A DNA stretch of 64,000 nucleotides, from positions 4,699,855-4,763,854 of the forward strand of contig CM035360.1 in assembly GCA_020137815.1 (NCBI GenBank). Reading direction: 5' to 3'. Below are positions 38,340 to 50,930 of this stretch, in pieces. Each line of letters begins with the position of its first letter. The stretch's first letter is position 1. Made by a program: the position numbers and the translations under genes. The notes beneath the pieces are model-generated. The model was not told where the DNA came from and did no database searches. It worked only from the letters and a program-made list of their open reading frames with translations. Source of the DNA: Hormiphora californensis. Its lineage: Eukaryota > Ctenophora > Tentaculata > Cydippida > Pleurobrachiidae.

Positions 38340-40091
38340 GTACACGCTTATCTTTCCAACGGTTTTTAAGTGTGACAGAAACAGTGGAGTAAGGAGTTCG
38401 AAGTGCATGGCAGTGTTATAAGTTTTCATGTATCACTGGGGGGTGTTATAAGTGAAAACTTATAACACTGGGGGGTGTTATAAGTGAAAACTTATAACAC
38501 TGGGGGGTGTTATAAGTTGTACAAGCAGTGCTACCTAAAGAATTATATTATATCTCAAAATTTTACAATGTCATTTTTTGAACTATCTTACCCGGCCCTT
38601 ACGCTTTTCTACTTTATAATATAGAATACATCTTACCCCTTGTTCGATTTCAAACTGTTCCATCTGCTCAACAACCTGTGCTCGTGTCAATTTCCCATCC
38701 TCAACCAACTTGCTCCCAATCTGAAAAACAAAAGTTAAAATATACCACAAAATATTGACTGGCTAATTTATTTATTCCGTTCCTTTTTGTATAAAATTGT
38801 GACGAACATTTTTCTGTTGGCAAACATTTTACAGCCTAATTGGTGTATCTACTAGATGGACGGATTAGCGGTATTAGCCTCTAACTCACTCCCACACATA
38901 CACACATGCCATAAATCATGTGTGATCGAGATTTTGGGAGCAATGAGTTACATAGAGCTAGAGCATGAGATGACAGTCAACATATATTTCCCAAGAAACA
39001 CACTAGTCATATACCTACTACCCGGTATTAAAATTGGTACGCACAGATGTTTTTACAAAGAAATCTGTCCCAGAAATTGTATTGCATGCTCAATTATTCA
39101 TGCCACATAGCTGGACTAAAATTCAGATTAAGTTTCACATTATGAAATACGGAGTGTGACACAACGACGTACAAACAGACTTCTTATCAAACATAATTCT
39201 ATCCTATCACATTTCAAGCGTTAGGTCAGACCACAGTACACACGTCACCAAATCCTACAAACAGCCGGTATATAGAGTGGAACATGTTTTAAAACAAAAC
39301 AAAGCTTTACTTTGATCCAAGACAAAACGAGAACAACGAATTGAGCAAATCATCATGGAGCAACATTAATTAAACATTTAATTTCAAATCGTATTGCTAG
39401 TTTAAATATCGGGTATATTTCCCAGTCCCCACCTGTTTTACATCCCTCCACACAAGGTGTGAGTCCGTGGTCTTCCCTCCACCACCACTAAACAGCAGGT
39501 TCTGGGTCGAGGATGCCCGGGGACCTCCAGAAAAGAGACTCTGTGAGCTGTTCCCTCGTTGAAACAACCCCCTCACCATCATTTCATTGACATTGTTGAT
39601 CAAAGCTGATTTAGCTCCTGATGGTGGTGTAGTAGCTCCAGGAGTGGAGAAGAAATTTGATGGGGCTGATAATCGAGGCTTGTTATCATGCTCTAACCGT
39701 CCGGGGCGCGGTGAGACAGGGACGAAAAAGGTAAATCGTGGCATATCACATGGCAAACAAGAGATGTGAGGCAAAGCTGGAGATGAATAAAAAACCTCTC
39801 AGATTGTGTTCAATGAGTAGAAAGAACGTGCAAGCTGCGAGTTAGGTTACACCAGGTCATACACACACACATGACAAGCTTTTCGTGGTACAATCACCGA
39901 AAAGGATATCAAAAATTTAAAGAACGAAATATATATATATAGGGGAGAAGGATTCGTAAAATGCAAAAACTAGGTAATTCTCAAATCGCGATTCAAGTTA
40001 GGTAATTATTGGAATGTAGTGACACCAATACACTATCCCAGGAAGAGTGCTGGGTGTGTTAAAAGGGGAAGGTAGAGCTTAGAAATGAATG

Positions 40092-40145
<54 letters not shown>

Positions 40146-40152
40146 GAGAGAG

Positions 40153-40222
<70 letters not shown>

Positions 40223-41271
40223 CCATCAAATCTCGTATATTAGAACGGAACTAGAGCACATTGTACACTTTCAAAGATCTTTCACTGCAGCTCCTTCACA
40301 AAAGAACAAGTCTTTCTATGGTAAAAAGTATTTTCAAAGACATACGGTTGCAATGAAATGAAATGAGCCAGCCGGAGTCGAAAGAGGTTGTAATTTTCTC
40401 AGCGTGCGTGATATTACAGTCATGAAGTATGACAAAAAGAGGTACTATTTTGAAGAGAAAAGGGAGAGAAAGAGAAAGAGAGGGAGAGACAGAGAAGAGG
40501 GAGAGACAGAGAAAAGGGAAAGACTATTTGGTTGCAAACCAATTAGTATGGTAGACTCAATGTTACTTCAAAAAAGTGAATGTGAGTTAATTGGGACAGG
40601 ATATTTTACAGGATAGTGTCTATTAGTGGGACAAGGCAACTTGGAACATATATCACATATAATTTTAAGATTCGTAAACTCTGTTTCAGGAAACAATTTA
40701 ACTACAGTCATCGAAAAGCAGCTAGAGCCTATCAAGATGGTGAGAAAGTTTGCAGTAGTATAGCTACTAACTAATATTATAGAGGCATTAATCCCGGGGG
40801 AATAGAAACACATCCACACACACAAGCCTGTTTTCCCATTTGTCTGTTGATCACCAACACTTCAATGACGCAACGGATAGCAGCGTAATTACAATAATGT
40901 TCCACATATTAGTCGCTATATGATGGTAAATATGCAACCTGCAGCTGCAAATGGATCAAGAATGGTGACTAAGAAAGTTTACGCATCCTATCGATCACAT
41001 GCACAGTATAATAAGTTGAAACTGTTTCGCACCCTTTCGCAGTATAATGTGATTCATATACCAGGGGGGGTGGGGTATATGCTCTGATTGAATGGCAAAC
41101 TCAAACTAAAAGGACCCAAACAACTTCTGCCTAGCTAGACAAATGTAAAGGGAGGGTTAGAACATAACAACACAACTCACCTTTTCTGCTGAAACTAAGC
41201 CGCTCGCAGGTCCTCCTCCGCAGAGTCTGATACCTTGACTCCTTCTTCGCATCCTCTAGAGTTATCACCAT
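30307..41271 (-). CDS. Basic, proline-rich protein of unknown function, 7 exons (391 aa), or N-terminus of the formin
   Basis: Not recognised. Exons 41271-41181, 39692-39433, 38720-38637, 37630-37472, 33112-33053, 30997-30890 and 30720-30307 all join in frame. The start codon begins MVITLEDAKKESRYQTLRRR. A Ser/Gly/Pro-rich stretch follows, then a probably helical segment (exons 3-4, EQMEQFEIEQG, LGRLFLMSLLKNKML), an eight-proline run (KVFNRPPPPPPPPVE), a basic patch (RRSVFGTLLRSRR) and an acidic/Gln-rich end. Read to its stop, the protein ends with a 14-residue hydrophobic tail. Alternatively a donor (CCC|GTAATC) after GAMQP at 30352 joins in phase 0 to the formin exon at 29638, making a formin of about 1894 aa. 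No start codon exon for the formin is visible in the 0.7 kb between them, and both lie on the same strand, which favours one gene; the weak donor argues against it. Confidence 0.7.
31951..32110 (-). repeat. Imperfect (CT)n tract on the sense strand, with inverted flank
   Basis: GA repeat on plus (CT on the sense strand of the overlapping gene), interrupted by GATA and GAAG variants; its right part folds back (CTCTCCTTCTCGC against GCGAGAGAG). Confidence 0.8.
32148..32864. mobile_element. 717-bp member of the TTGGTA...TACCAA family
   Basis: Ends TTGGTAACGAAG and CTTCGATACCAA are near-inverted repeats. The first 85 bp match the 93-bp element at 4493-4585 in inverse orientation, which is thus an internally deleted derivative. 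No coding region is seen. Located in the intron between exons 33112-33053 and 30997-30890. Confidence 0.7.
33169..37408. mobile_element. 4.24-kb non-autonomous CAGTCGGACCCC-family element with internal satellite
   Basis: Ends CAGTCGGACCCCGATTTAACGG and its complement, flanked by TA, with doubled sub-terminal repeats on the right. Inside each end lie TAGCTTTTTT arrays (33270-33420, 37170-37270), then long inverted arms (about 33600-34620 and 35520-37060) that themselves end in tandem arrays of a 32-bp unit. The arms include a GC-rich block with CATGTCGTGTTG triplets. No transposase. It fills most of the intron 37471-33113. Confidence 0.75.
34170..36490. repeat. 32-bp satellite arrays in inverted orientation
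   Basis: The unit reads CTCTCAGCTTCCCTACCTCC followed by CATTTACTCCAT. It runs forward at about 34170-34610 and 35190-35505, and reversed at 35515-36490. The unit lacks stops in several frames, so long open frames (LPPIYSISQLPYLPFTPSL) appear; I regard them as incidental. Confidence 0.85.
38274..38336 (-). repeat. (CT)n microsatellite on the sense strand
   Basis: Pure GA on plus, inside the intron between exons 38720-38637 and 37630-37472. Confidence 0.9.
38412..38518. repeat. Tandem palindromic TTATAAGT/ACTTATAA units
   Basis: Three units of about 32 bp, each with GTGTTATAAGTGAAAAC and its inverted half plus a GGGGGG spacer. Related short palindromes (GACCGAGCCTGCGAGGTC type) lie at 37795-37990. 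Confidence 0.65.
40097..40220 (-). repeat. (CT)n microsatellite on the sense strand
   Basis: GA repeat on plus of about 120 bp, in the first intron (41180-39693) of the minus-strand gene. Confidence 0.9.
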
Positions 41272-42371
41272 GTTACCATGACAACTAGAACTCCGTAGTA
41301 ACGTAGAATCAGAGTGGAAGTCGGTGAAGGGTGTTCCGGTGGTATGCCTCTAACGGGGGTGTTCTCTCCATGGTGGTCCAGTTGGTGAGCGTTTTGTAGC
41401 AGTTTACAGCTGGTGGTAAAAGGGTAGGACGTCCCTTTGACAGAGCTGCAGCAGCTAGAATTGAAGTTACATAGTAATATTTAATCAGAGCTGTATAACT
41501 ACAAAACTTTCTCATGGCAACTGGCAAGCGTACAATAGCAGAACAAAATTATCGGCATTACAATAAGCTAGCTGTCGATAATCTCTCAAGATCAAGGATT
41601 ATATAGGAGACAGATATCTTGGAGACTGCAGCAAAGGTAAATGTCATCAAGTAGTACAAGGACAGATATCTATTGGAGAAAAGGAAATCAAACTACAGAA
41701 CTTGAGATGTCATATATACAAGATACGTGTTATCCTGCACAAGATATATTGACATTAAGTGTCCACACGCAGCAGAGTTGTTATTGACAACATGGCCGGG
41801 TGGTGTTATAATGACTTCCCATGTCACATATCAACACGAGCTGGGAAGCCATACTACTGCAAAAAAGCAGACGCCTCTTCATAGAAAGTTATCTACATAG
41901 ATAATTCTACTGTGAACCTCGTCAAGACAAAGATACGATTCAGTTCAAGACCCCCCCAAGATACGATCATCAGGTTTCAAGATACGAATACAGGCAAGAC
42001 AAGATTACCGCTCAGTAAGACCTTGGTTTATCGAAGACACCTCACACCACATTGTTTAGGCCGCACGCCGGCCTTGTTTGGTGCGTTTGCGCGCCGGCAA
42101 GGGGGGGTAACTTGCCCAAAAGTAAAGCAGATAAACAAATACGCTCTCAAGACAAGATAAGACAAGATACGCTTGAGATTTCCTTCTCACTAAATGGGGG
42201 AGGATGAGGTGTGTCACGTTATTGTTACCCCCTTCTACTAGCTCAGTCCTGATCCGCTCAACACAAAGACAATTCGGTTTCTAATAGAGACACACTTGAT
42301 CATTAGAGAGAAAGAAGCAGAAAGGTAGAGAGAGAGAGGGAGAATGAGAGAGAGGGAGAGAGAGAAAGTAA
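41272..42371. other. Region upstream of the minus-strand gene
   Basis: No exon seen. It should include the promoter of the gene starting at 41271. A decayed member of the TTGGTA...TACCAA family lies at about 42022-42120 and GA-rich tracts at 42305-42370. Confidence 0.4.
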
Positions 42372-42802
42372 ATGGGGAAGAGATTGCAAGATTGGGGGAA
42401 TGGCCTCATGTACCAAGCTCTCAGGCAAGTTATTAGCCTACTGCCTGAGTTAGCTGACCAACAAGCTAGGTGGACTATTGCATCTCAGAGAGAGAGGGAA
42501 ATGATGAGAGGGATGGAAAGGAGGGAGACAGAAAAACAAAGATAGAAAGATAGAGAGATAGGGATAGAGGGAAAGATTGAGTGAAGGAAAGAAGGGGGGA
42601 AAGAAAAATAGAACATAAAATGTTTTGGGTTTTTCGGGACATGCAGCTGATCCAAGCAGAATTGGAGAAAAAACGCAGACGCTGGTACGATATTGAACAA
42701 GCCCAGAATCCAGATTACATAGCACAACATAGGCTACAAATGCATCGAGCTGATTCAGGAATACACATGAGCACGGACACAAAGGTAGATGTGGAACAAT
42801 AG
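42372..42802 (+). CDS. Candidate two-exon small helical protein, about 70 aa
   Basis: Unrecognised. Exon 42372-42428 starts with ATG (MGKRLQDWGNGLMYQALRQ) and could splice (GTTATT donor) to 42647-42802, whose acceptor is GGGACATGCAG; the join is in phase 0. The second exon encodes LIQAELEKKRRRWYDIEQ and a charged tail to a stop. The joined sequence looks like one continuous helix. The donor is weak, and the region borders poor-quality sequence, so only the second exon has reasonable support; it might be the last exon of a longer gene. Confidence 0.35.
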
Positions 42803-42899
42803 CACTAAACCGGGCGGGAGGGAGGGAAATTTTGAAAACGACTCTGGTGAATTGAAAAACCAAGAACCCTCTAATTAGTTAGTTAGTGAAACCGAAACA

Positions 42900-45800
42900 G
42901 TTAGAGAAGGCAAGAAGGGAACAAAAAGGGAACAAAAATGGAGAGAGAAAGGATGGAACAAAGTGGTACATATTGGGCCCTAAAGGGAAAAAAACCCAAA
43001 GCAGGGGTTTTACACATTAAAAGGTCAGTTTGGGGAGGTGTGAAAAAAGGAGAGAGAAAGAAGGGGGAGGGGGGGAGAGAGGGGAGAGAGAGAGGGGAAG
43101 GGGAAAAAAGAGAGAAAGGGAAAAGGGGGAGAGAGAGAGAGGGAAAAAGGGAAAAAAAATGGAGGAAAAAATAGGGAGGGCCCCCCAAAAAAAGGGGATT
43201 TTTTTTTTAAAAAATTTTTTTAAAAAAAAAAAACCCCCCCCCCCCCCCCCCCCCCCTTTTTATTTTTTTTTTTCCCCCCCCTTAGAAAATTTGGGGGGAG
43301 GGGGGGGGAAAAGGCCCGGGGGGGTTTTGGGGGTTTTTTTAAAAAAAAAAAGGGGGGGGTAGGGGGAAAAAGGGGAAAAAAGGGGGAAAACAAAAAAAAA
43401 AAATTTTGGGGGAAAGGGGGGAAAAAAAAGGGGGGGGGTTTGGGAAAAGGGGGGGGAGGGGTTTGGGGGGGGGGGGAAGGGGGGGGGGGTTTTTGGGGGG
43501 GTTAAAAAAAGGGGGGTGGGGGTGGGGGGGCCCCCCCGGGGGAAAAAAAAGGGGGGGAAAAGGGGGGGGGAAGGAAAATTTAGAAAGGCCTTTTTTTTTT
43601 GGGGGGGTTTTTGGGGGGGGGAAAAAGGGGGGGAAAAAAAAAAAAAAGGGGAAAAAAAAAAAAAAGGGGGAAAATTTTTTTTTAAATTTTTTATACCCTT
43701 TTGGTTTGGGGTCCCCCCTTTAAATTTTTTTTTTTTTTCCCCCCCCCCTTTTTTTTAATTTTTTTTCCTTTCCCCTCATGTAAGCGTTGTTTGTGATAGG
43801 GGAAAATTTTCCAGGGACCAGGGCCTTTTTGGTTTTTTTTGGTTAAAAATTTTTAGGGGCCGGGCAAGTCCCCCCTTTTTTATATTTTTGGTTTGGGGGA
43901 AAGAAAACACCTCACGGGAAACCCATAAAATTTTTTTTTAAATTTTTTTTAAAATTGGGGGGGCCTCCCCGGAGAAAGGCCCCCCCGCCCCCATGAAAAG
44001 GCCAATTTCCACAAGGACGTTTGCAAAAAATTTTCAGGAGTTTCTTTTTAGGTGGTCCCCGGTTTTTAATTTGACCCTGAAAAATTGGGTATGAAATTTT
44101 GGGAATACTATAATATTTTTTTTAGGGAAGGGGGTCTGTAAAAACCGGTCCCCCTTGGCCCCAACTATCAATTGAAATAAGCTAGACACCGAAAAAATTT
44201 AAAATTCCCCCCTTTTGCCCCCCAATTATGGGGTTTCCCAAAGTTTTTTGAAAAAAGGGTTTAAAATGGGGTACAGGGGCCCTGGGGAAAACCCCCCCCC
44301 GATAAAAATTTCCCAATTTCCCCGCAAACCCCGGGAGGGCCTTGGCCCCCCCCCCCCCAAATGTCTGAATTTGGAAAATTTGCAAAAAAAGAAAGCTGCA
44401 AAGTTTTAACCCCGGGCTGTGGGATGTCCCCGGAAATTTACCGGAGGGGCAAACCGGTTGGGCTATTTTCCCTCTTTTTATTTTTTTGGGGAACTTTTTT
44501 TTCTTCTTCCCCTCCCACTCTTTTTTAAGATCTTTTTGTTCTACCCCCTCTTTTTCCCCTTCTTTCCTTTTTTTTTCCTTCTCCTCCCAAATGCTTTTTA
44601 AAAAATTTTTATTAGCCCCGGGGTTTTTTCCCCCCCAAAATGCCCCCCCGTACGGGAAAAGAGGAAAAAAGAGAAAAAATAACAAAAAAATTGAATTTGA
44701 ATATTTCTTTTCTGCCCTTTTCCTAATTATTTTGGCACCCCCTTTCCCCTCAAGGCTCCCAAGGGCGCTGCAAAAGGCTAAAAAAAACCCTTTGGGCCAA
44801 AACAAAGTATCCCAATTTTGGCAACAAGAACGTTTGTAAATTTTTAAAAAAGCAATCCCAAAAGGGGGGGGGTTTAAAAAAATTAAAAACTTAAGAGGTT
44901 TAGGCCCCCTTCCCGGGAAAAGGGTTCCCCATGTTTTTTTGGGGACAAGGGATGCATTGGGCCATTCTCCCCCTTTTTAAAAACCGGGTTTCCCCTGAAG
45001 GAAGAGGCCACTAAAACGGTTTCCCAAAACACCCAAAAATCCGACAGTCAAAATGTTAAAACCAGCTCTACTTGAAAGAGAAAGGGAAGCATTTGGGGGT
45101 AAAAACAGGGCCAAAATTTTAGTGAGAGGAGAAAACAAATACTTCTGAACAAAAATAAACTGAAGGCGGGGTGAAGAGAAAAGGGAAGAGTGGAAAGGGG
45201 AACGGGGAAAAAGGGGGATCGGAAAAAGGTTGGGGGTTGGGGGGGGGGGGGGGGGGGGGGCCTGGGGAAAGGGGCGCGGTCCCCCCCTTTTTTTTGCTTG
45301 GGGGGGCCTGGGCCGGGGGGGGGGGTCGGGGGGGGGGGGGGGGGAGTGGGGGGAAAAAAGGGGAAAAAAATTTTTTCCCCCCTTTGTTCCCAATTTGGGC
45401 CCCCTTACCCTATATATCAAAGGAAACTGGGAGATTGGGAGAATGCTGGAAGAGACGGTGAAGACGAGGGGGTGGGGTATTGTTGGGGAGAGAAAAAGAG
45501 TAGGAGGGGAAAACAAAAAAGAGAAAAAAAAAGACACAAATGGGCCCAAAGCATGGAAAAGGTTAATGTCCCTAAATGCTCTTGTACGAATCTCATGAAT
45601 AATTCTACATTTTTAGGGTTTTCCTACAAAAAATCTGAAAAATTTTACTTTGGGTTTTATTTTTGGCTCTAAATCTATTTTACTAGGGACTCACCGTATG
45701 ACTTACCATTTTCCCCCCAAAAAGCCCTTCCCTTTTTTGGGCCCCCATAGGGTAGGGGGGCTGCTCCCCTCCGGGGGAACGGATCCCCTTGTAGACGTTT

Positions 45801-48800
45801 TCATTCCTTGCAGTTTGGCCGCAGACTTGCTCCGTTTAATCACCATATTATAACAAACGAAGCAAAGGCATAAAAAGGTAAAATGGACAGATCTGATACT
45901 CCCTTTTTTCGTTCTCCTCCCTTTTGGTGTCCATTAAGTGATAAAGTCACGTATTTAAAATATTTTTTGGAATTCATAGGAGGACAAACGCATACTATAA
46001 AACGTTGTGATTCTAAGCTTTAAGGGGTCACCCTCATACTGTTGTTTTTTTAGTCGCTTCAATGTTGGGGTTTTAGTGATTGAATCTATTACGCCCCAAA
46101 GGGTCCAGATGGCGTTTGGGTGATGTTTTTTAAAACGTACCGGTTTGAAGTTTTTGTCCAATATATTCCATCCAAACAACCAAGGGCAAAATTCTAAAAA
46201 CAAAAAATAGCATATCAAATAATAAATTTACGAAAAGAAAGTTTAACAAACTGGGCCCGAAAATTTTAAATTCTACCTCGATTGGCTCGCTGGTAAAAAA
46301 GAGAAAAAGAAAAAACCAATTAAACACCCAAAAAGATTTTCACGGGGGGGTTGTATGGGAAAAAGGTAATGGGGGAAAAGGAGATCAGTAAACAAAACCA
46401 ACCGTGGCCAACGGGGGCTGTCATGCTGAAACAAGGACGGGAAGGCGTTTCTGATCACATAAATCTAAAATTTCCCTCACTGCTTTTTGGGGGGTCAAAA
46501 GGAAACGATGCATTTCGCAATGAAAAGAAATTTTTTAGTTTTTTCCCTTTCGTTTTTCTGTTCAAAAATTTTCTGAAAAATCTTTCTATCATGGGGTGAA
46601 GTGTTCCAAACGGGGCCGGGGCCCGGCTCACAGAAAACTGTCCAGATTTTTAGTTGTCACCCGTTAGAAAGCTACTTCCGGTAGCGTTGGATTCGTCTTA
46701 AAAAGCTGATTCAGGAAATATTCTTGCCTAATTTGGACCATATACACATTCAGACACTAAAAGTTAAAACAGATCTGACATGATTTACGATTAGTAATCC
46801 TCCCTGCATAAATTATAGGCGAACAGTTATCTCTTATATAAATACAGGCTTGACCCCTGGACCCCGCTCGTGGGTTTGTTCACCCCCCCCACTGCCCCTA
46901 CCGGGCTGTACCCCCCTGGCCGTTTGCCTTTTTGTCTCAACCCCCACTCCACCGCTCCCGCCCCCCCTTTTGAACAAAACAACCCAGGCCCCGGACACAC
47001 AATGCTCCGCATTCCCCCGTTTTTGTTCAAAAAAAAGCAAAAGCAGTCCCAGATTCTTCCACAAAAATAGTAAAACACCTTTAATCTACCATTATTATAT
47101 TATTATAATCTATTAATTTACACAATTTTTAAATTTTAAAAAAGCCCCTTTTTTGGGCAAATCGGGTTGCCGATAGATTTAAATCATTGAAATACCCCTT
47201 TAAAAAGTCTATCCCCCCCCCCCCCGTACCCGGAAAAATTGGCCCCCCAGATTCGAGTCCCTCAAACCCCTTTAAATTTGGTGGATTTTTCTCCTCCATT
47301 CTCTCTGCGAAGGAATATCCCTTGCAAGAAAAACACCGCGTTTCGATTTTTAATGTTTTTAAAGGCGTTTGCCTTCTGGGGAAGGGTTAGCAGCATTTCC
47401 CTACTCTGTGCTTCACAACCTGGTCTCCCCTCCCTCCTCCCCGTTTTCAAAAACCCCCCTTCACCAGGTCGGTTTTCTTCCCCCTCCTCACAAAAAAATT
47501 TCCACTTCACCCCCTTTCCCCCACAGATTCAGTTTTTCCCATCCCCCATCCGTAACCAAACAACCCTCAGATTTTTTGATCTGTCTGGGCCGGGGTAACT
47601 GGGTTTTGCGGCCTTTTCCCCCCGGCTTTTTTTTGGATTTTTTTTCGATGATAAAAACGCAAAGTCCCTTAACCCAATTCCCCCGGGGGGGGCCGGCCCA
47701 AAAATACCGGGCCCCCCCTTTCCCCCCCGGGGTTTCCTTTTTTCCAACCCCCAATTTTTTAAAAAAAAACCCCCCCTTTTTCCCCCCAAAAAAATTTTTC
47801 CCTTTCCCGCTTTTTTTTTTTTTCCCTTTCCCCCTTTTCCCCCCAAAAAACCCTTTTTCCCCCAAAAAAATTTTTTAAAATTTTACCCCCGGGGGGGGGC
47901 CCCCCTTTAAAATTTTTCCCCTTTGGGGTTTTTTGGGGCTTTTTTTTGGGGGGGGGTTTTTTAAAAAAACCCAAAACAAAAAAAAATTTTTTTTTAAAAA
48001 GGGTTTTTTAAAAACCCCTTTTTTTTTAAAAAATTTTTTAAAAGGGGGGCCCCGGGGGGGCTCCCCCCCCCCAAAAAAACCCCCCCAAAAAAAAAAACCC
48101 CCCCCCCCTTTTTGGGGCCCCCCCGGGAAAAAAAAAAACCTTTTTTTTTTATTTTTTTAAAAATTTTGGGGGGAAAAGGGAAAATTTTTTTGGGGGGGAA
48201 AAAAACCCCCCTTTTTTTTTAAAAAAAAAATTTTTTTTAAATTTTTAAAAAAAAAAAAGGGTTTTTTTTAACCGAAAAAAAACCCCCCTTTTTTCCCCCG
48301 GAAAAAATTTTTTTTTGGGGGAAAAAAAGCCCTTTAAAAAAAAAAAAATTTTTTTTTTAAAAAAATTTTTTTTTTCACCCAAAAAAAAATTTTTAAAAAA
48401 AAAAGGGGGGGTTTTTAAAAAAAAAAACCCCCCCCAAAAATTTTTTTTTCCTTTTGGGAAAAAAAAAAAAAATGGGGAAATCTTTTTAAAGGTTTTTTTT
48501 TAAAAAAGGGGGGTTTTTTTTTCCTTTCCCCTTTTTTTTTTTGGGGGTTTAAAAATTTGGTTTTTTTTTTTTGGGGGAAAAAATTTTCCCCTTTTTAAAA
48601 AATTTTTGGGGGCCGGGGTTTTTAAAAAAACCCCCCAAAGGGTTTTTTTTTTAAAAGGAAAAAAACCAAAAAAAACCCCCCGGGAACTTTTAAAAAAAAA
48701 AAAAAAAGAAAAAAGGGGGGCCCCCCAAAGGAATTTTTTAAAAATTAAAAAGGGCCCCAAACCCCCCCCTTTTTCCCAAAAAAAACCCCAAAAAAATTTT

Positions 48801-50010
48801 TTTCCAAAAAAAAATTTTAAAAAAAAATTTTTTTTTTCCCCCAAACCCCAAAAAAAAAACCCCTTTTTTTTCCCCCTTTTTTTAAAAAAAAAAAAAAAAA
48901 TTTTTTTGGGGGAAAAAAAAAAAACCCCCCCAAAAACCCAATTTTAAAAAAAAACCCCCCAATTTTTTTTTAAAAAAAAAAAAAAAAAGGGGGCCGTTTA
49001 AAAAAAAAATTTTTTTTTCCCCCAAAAAAACTTTTTTTTTTTAAAAAATTTTTTCTAAAAAAAAAAGGGGGTTTTGGGGTTTTTGGGTTTAAAAAAAAAA
49101 AAAAAAAAAATTTTTTGGGGGGCCCCCCCCTTTTTTAAATTTTAAAAAAATTTTTTTTTTAAAGGGGTTTTTTTTTTTCCCCAAAAAAAAAAAAAACCCC
49201 CCAAAAAAGGGGAAAAATTTTTTTCCCCCCCCAAAAAATTTGGGCTTTTCAAAAATTTTTTAAAAAACCCCTTTTGGGTTTTGGGGGGGGGGGGAAAAAA
49301 AAAAAAAAACCCCCCTTTTTTCCTTTTTTTCCTTTTTTGGGGGGAAGGGGGGGTTTTTAAAAAAAAAAAAGGGGGGGGGAAAAAAAGGGGGAAGGGAAGA
49401 AAAAGGGGGGGGAAAAAAATTTCCTTTTTCCCCCTTTTTTTTTTTCCCCCTTTTTTTTTTTTTTTCCCCCCCCCCTTTTTTTTTTTTTTGGGCCCCCCCC
49501 CCCTTTTTTCCCCTTTTTTCCCCCTTTGGTTTTTTTTTTGGGGGGGGGCCCCTTTTCCCCCCCCAAAAATTTTGGGGGGGCCCCCCCCCCTTTCCCTTTG
49601 GTTTTTTTTTTCCCCCCCCCCGGGGTTTTCTCTCGGGGGGGGGGGGGTTTTTTTTTTTTTCCCCTTTTGGGGTTTTTTTTTTTTTTCCCCCCCCTTTTTG
49701 GGGGAAGGGGGTTTCCCCCCCCCCCCAAACCCCCCTTTTTTTTTCCCTTTTTGGGCCCAAATTTGGGCTTTTTCCCAAAAGGGGGGGCCCGGGGTTTTTT
49801 TTTTTTCCCCAAAAACCCCCCCCAAAAAAACCCCTTTTTTTTTAAAACCCCTTAAAAAAAATTTTTTTTTTCCCCCGGGGGGTTTTGGGGCCGGGGGGGC
49901 CCTTTTTTTGGGGGGGGGAAAAAAAAGGGGGGGGGGGGCCGGTGGGGGGCCCTTTTTTTTAAAAAAAAAAAAGGGCCCCCGGGGGGAAAAGGAAACCCCC
50001 CCCAAAATCT
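42900..50010. other. Artefactual homopolymer-dominated sequence
   Basis: Runs of 4-20 identical bases follow each other almost without interruption at 43200-43780 and 47640-50010, with transitional, partly readable sequence at 43780-47640. The onset is gradual on the left and abrupt on the right (normal sequence resumes at about 50009). Open frames in it are poly-Lys/Gly/Pro/Phe and cannot be trusted. No gene should be called here; any exons it once held are unreadable. Confidence 0.9.
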
Positions 50011-50325
50011 AAGGACTTCTTCCCTCTCAGATCCCGACTGGAAGAGTGGGTTTGTGTTAGCAAGGGTTATCAGTATTTGTTCACTGCAAATCAAGTTTTA
50101 GCATGCAAAAACAAGATATAATAAAGGGATTAAAATATTTCAAGACATTTTGGGATTTTTCAAAGATCATGGTGTGACATAATTACACCAAACTAAACAT
50201 AGAAAGGCGTATTTTGATCACATCTAAAGACACAAGAAACGGATAAGCAACACAGATTTCATGCTTTCAGTGCTGTAATGTAGTACGTTACTTGTCAGGC
50301 AGGTGGAGAGGCTGTCGGAACTGCT

Positions 50326-50502
<177 letters not shown>

Positions 50503-50930
50503 TTTGAACATAAATGCAGTGATAGGGGACATGAAAAAGTTTCTTCTTGAGATGGGAGATCCGGCCACTGCTCATCCAGCTCTGTTCCCATAATTGGGCC
50601 TTGATACCATGGAGGCTTCTGGCTGCAGAATGTGCTAGATATATCCAAAAAGCCGAGTGGTGCTGTCCTTTGTGTGCCGCTGTCTAGTGATGATATCCGT
50701 TGCCTAGCTCGACCCCCTTTTCGTGAGGAGGGATAGAACATAACAAGATATCCTTAGACAGGGCCAGTGAGAAAGATAGATAAGGCCTTTGTGTGCCTCT
50801 GTGTGGTTGAGGCCCCGGGGTGCTATCCTGATAGGGCCAGTGAGAAAGATTATAGCTGATAGGGCCGCATGGTGGGGTGCTATCCTTGGTGACTGGTGTG
50901 CTAAAGAAGAGCTTTCAATTGAACCTCGAG

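Noticed and set aside
42938-50094. Many open frames rich in Lys, Gly, Pro or Phe
   Set aside because: They lie in homopolymer-artefact sequence and are not biological.
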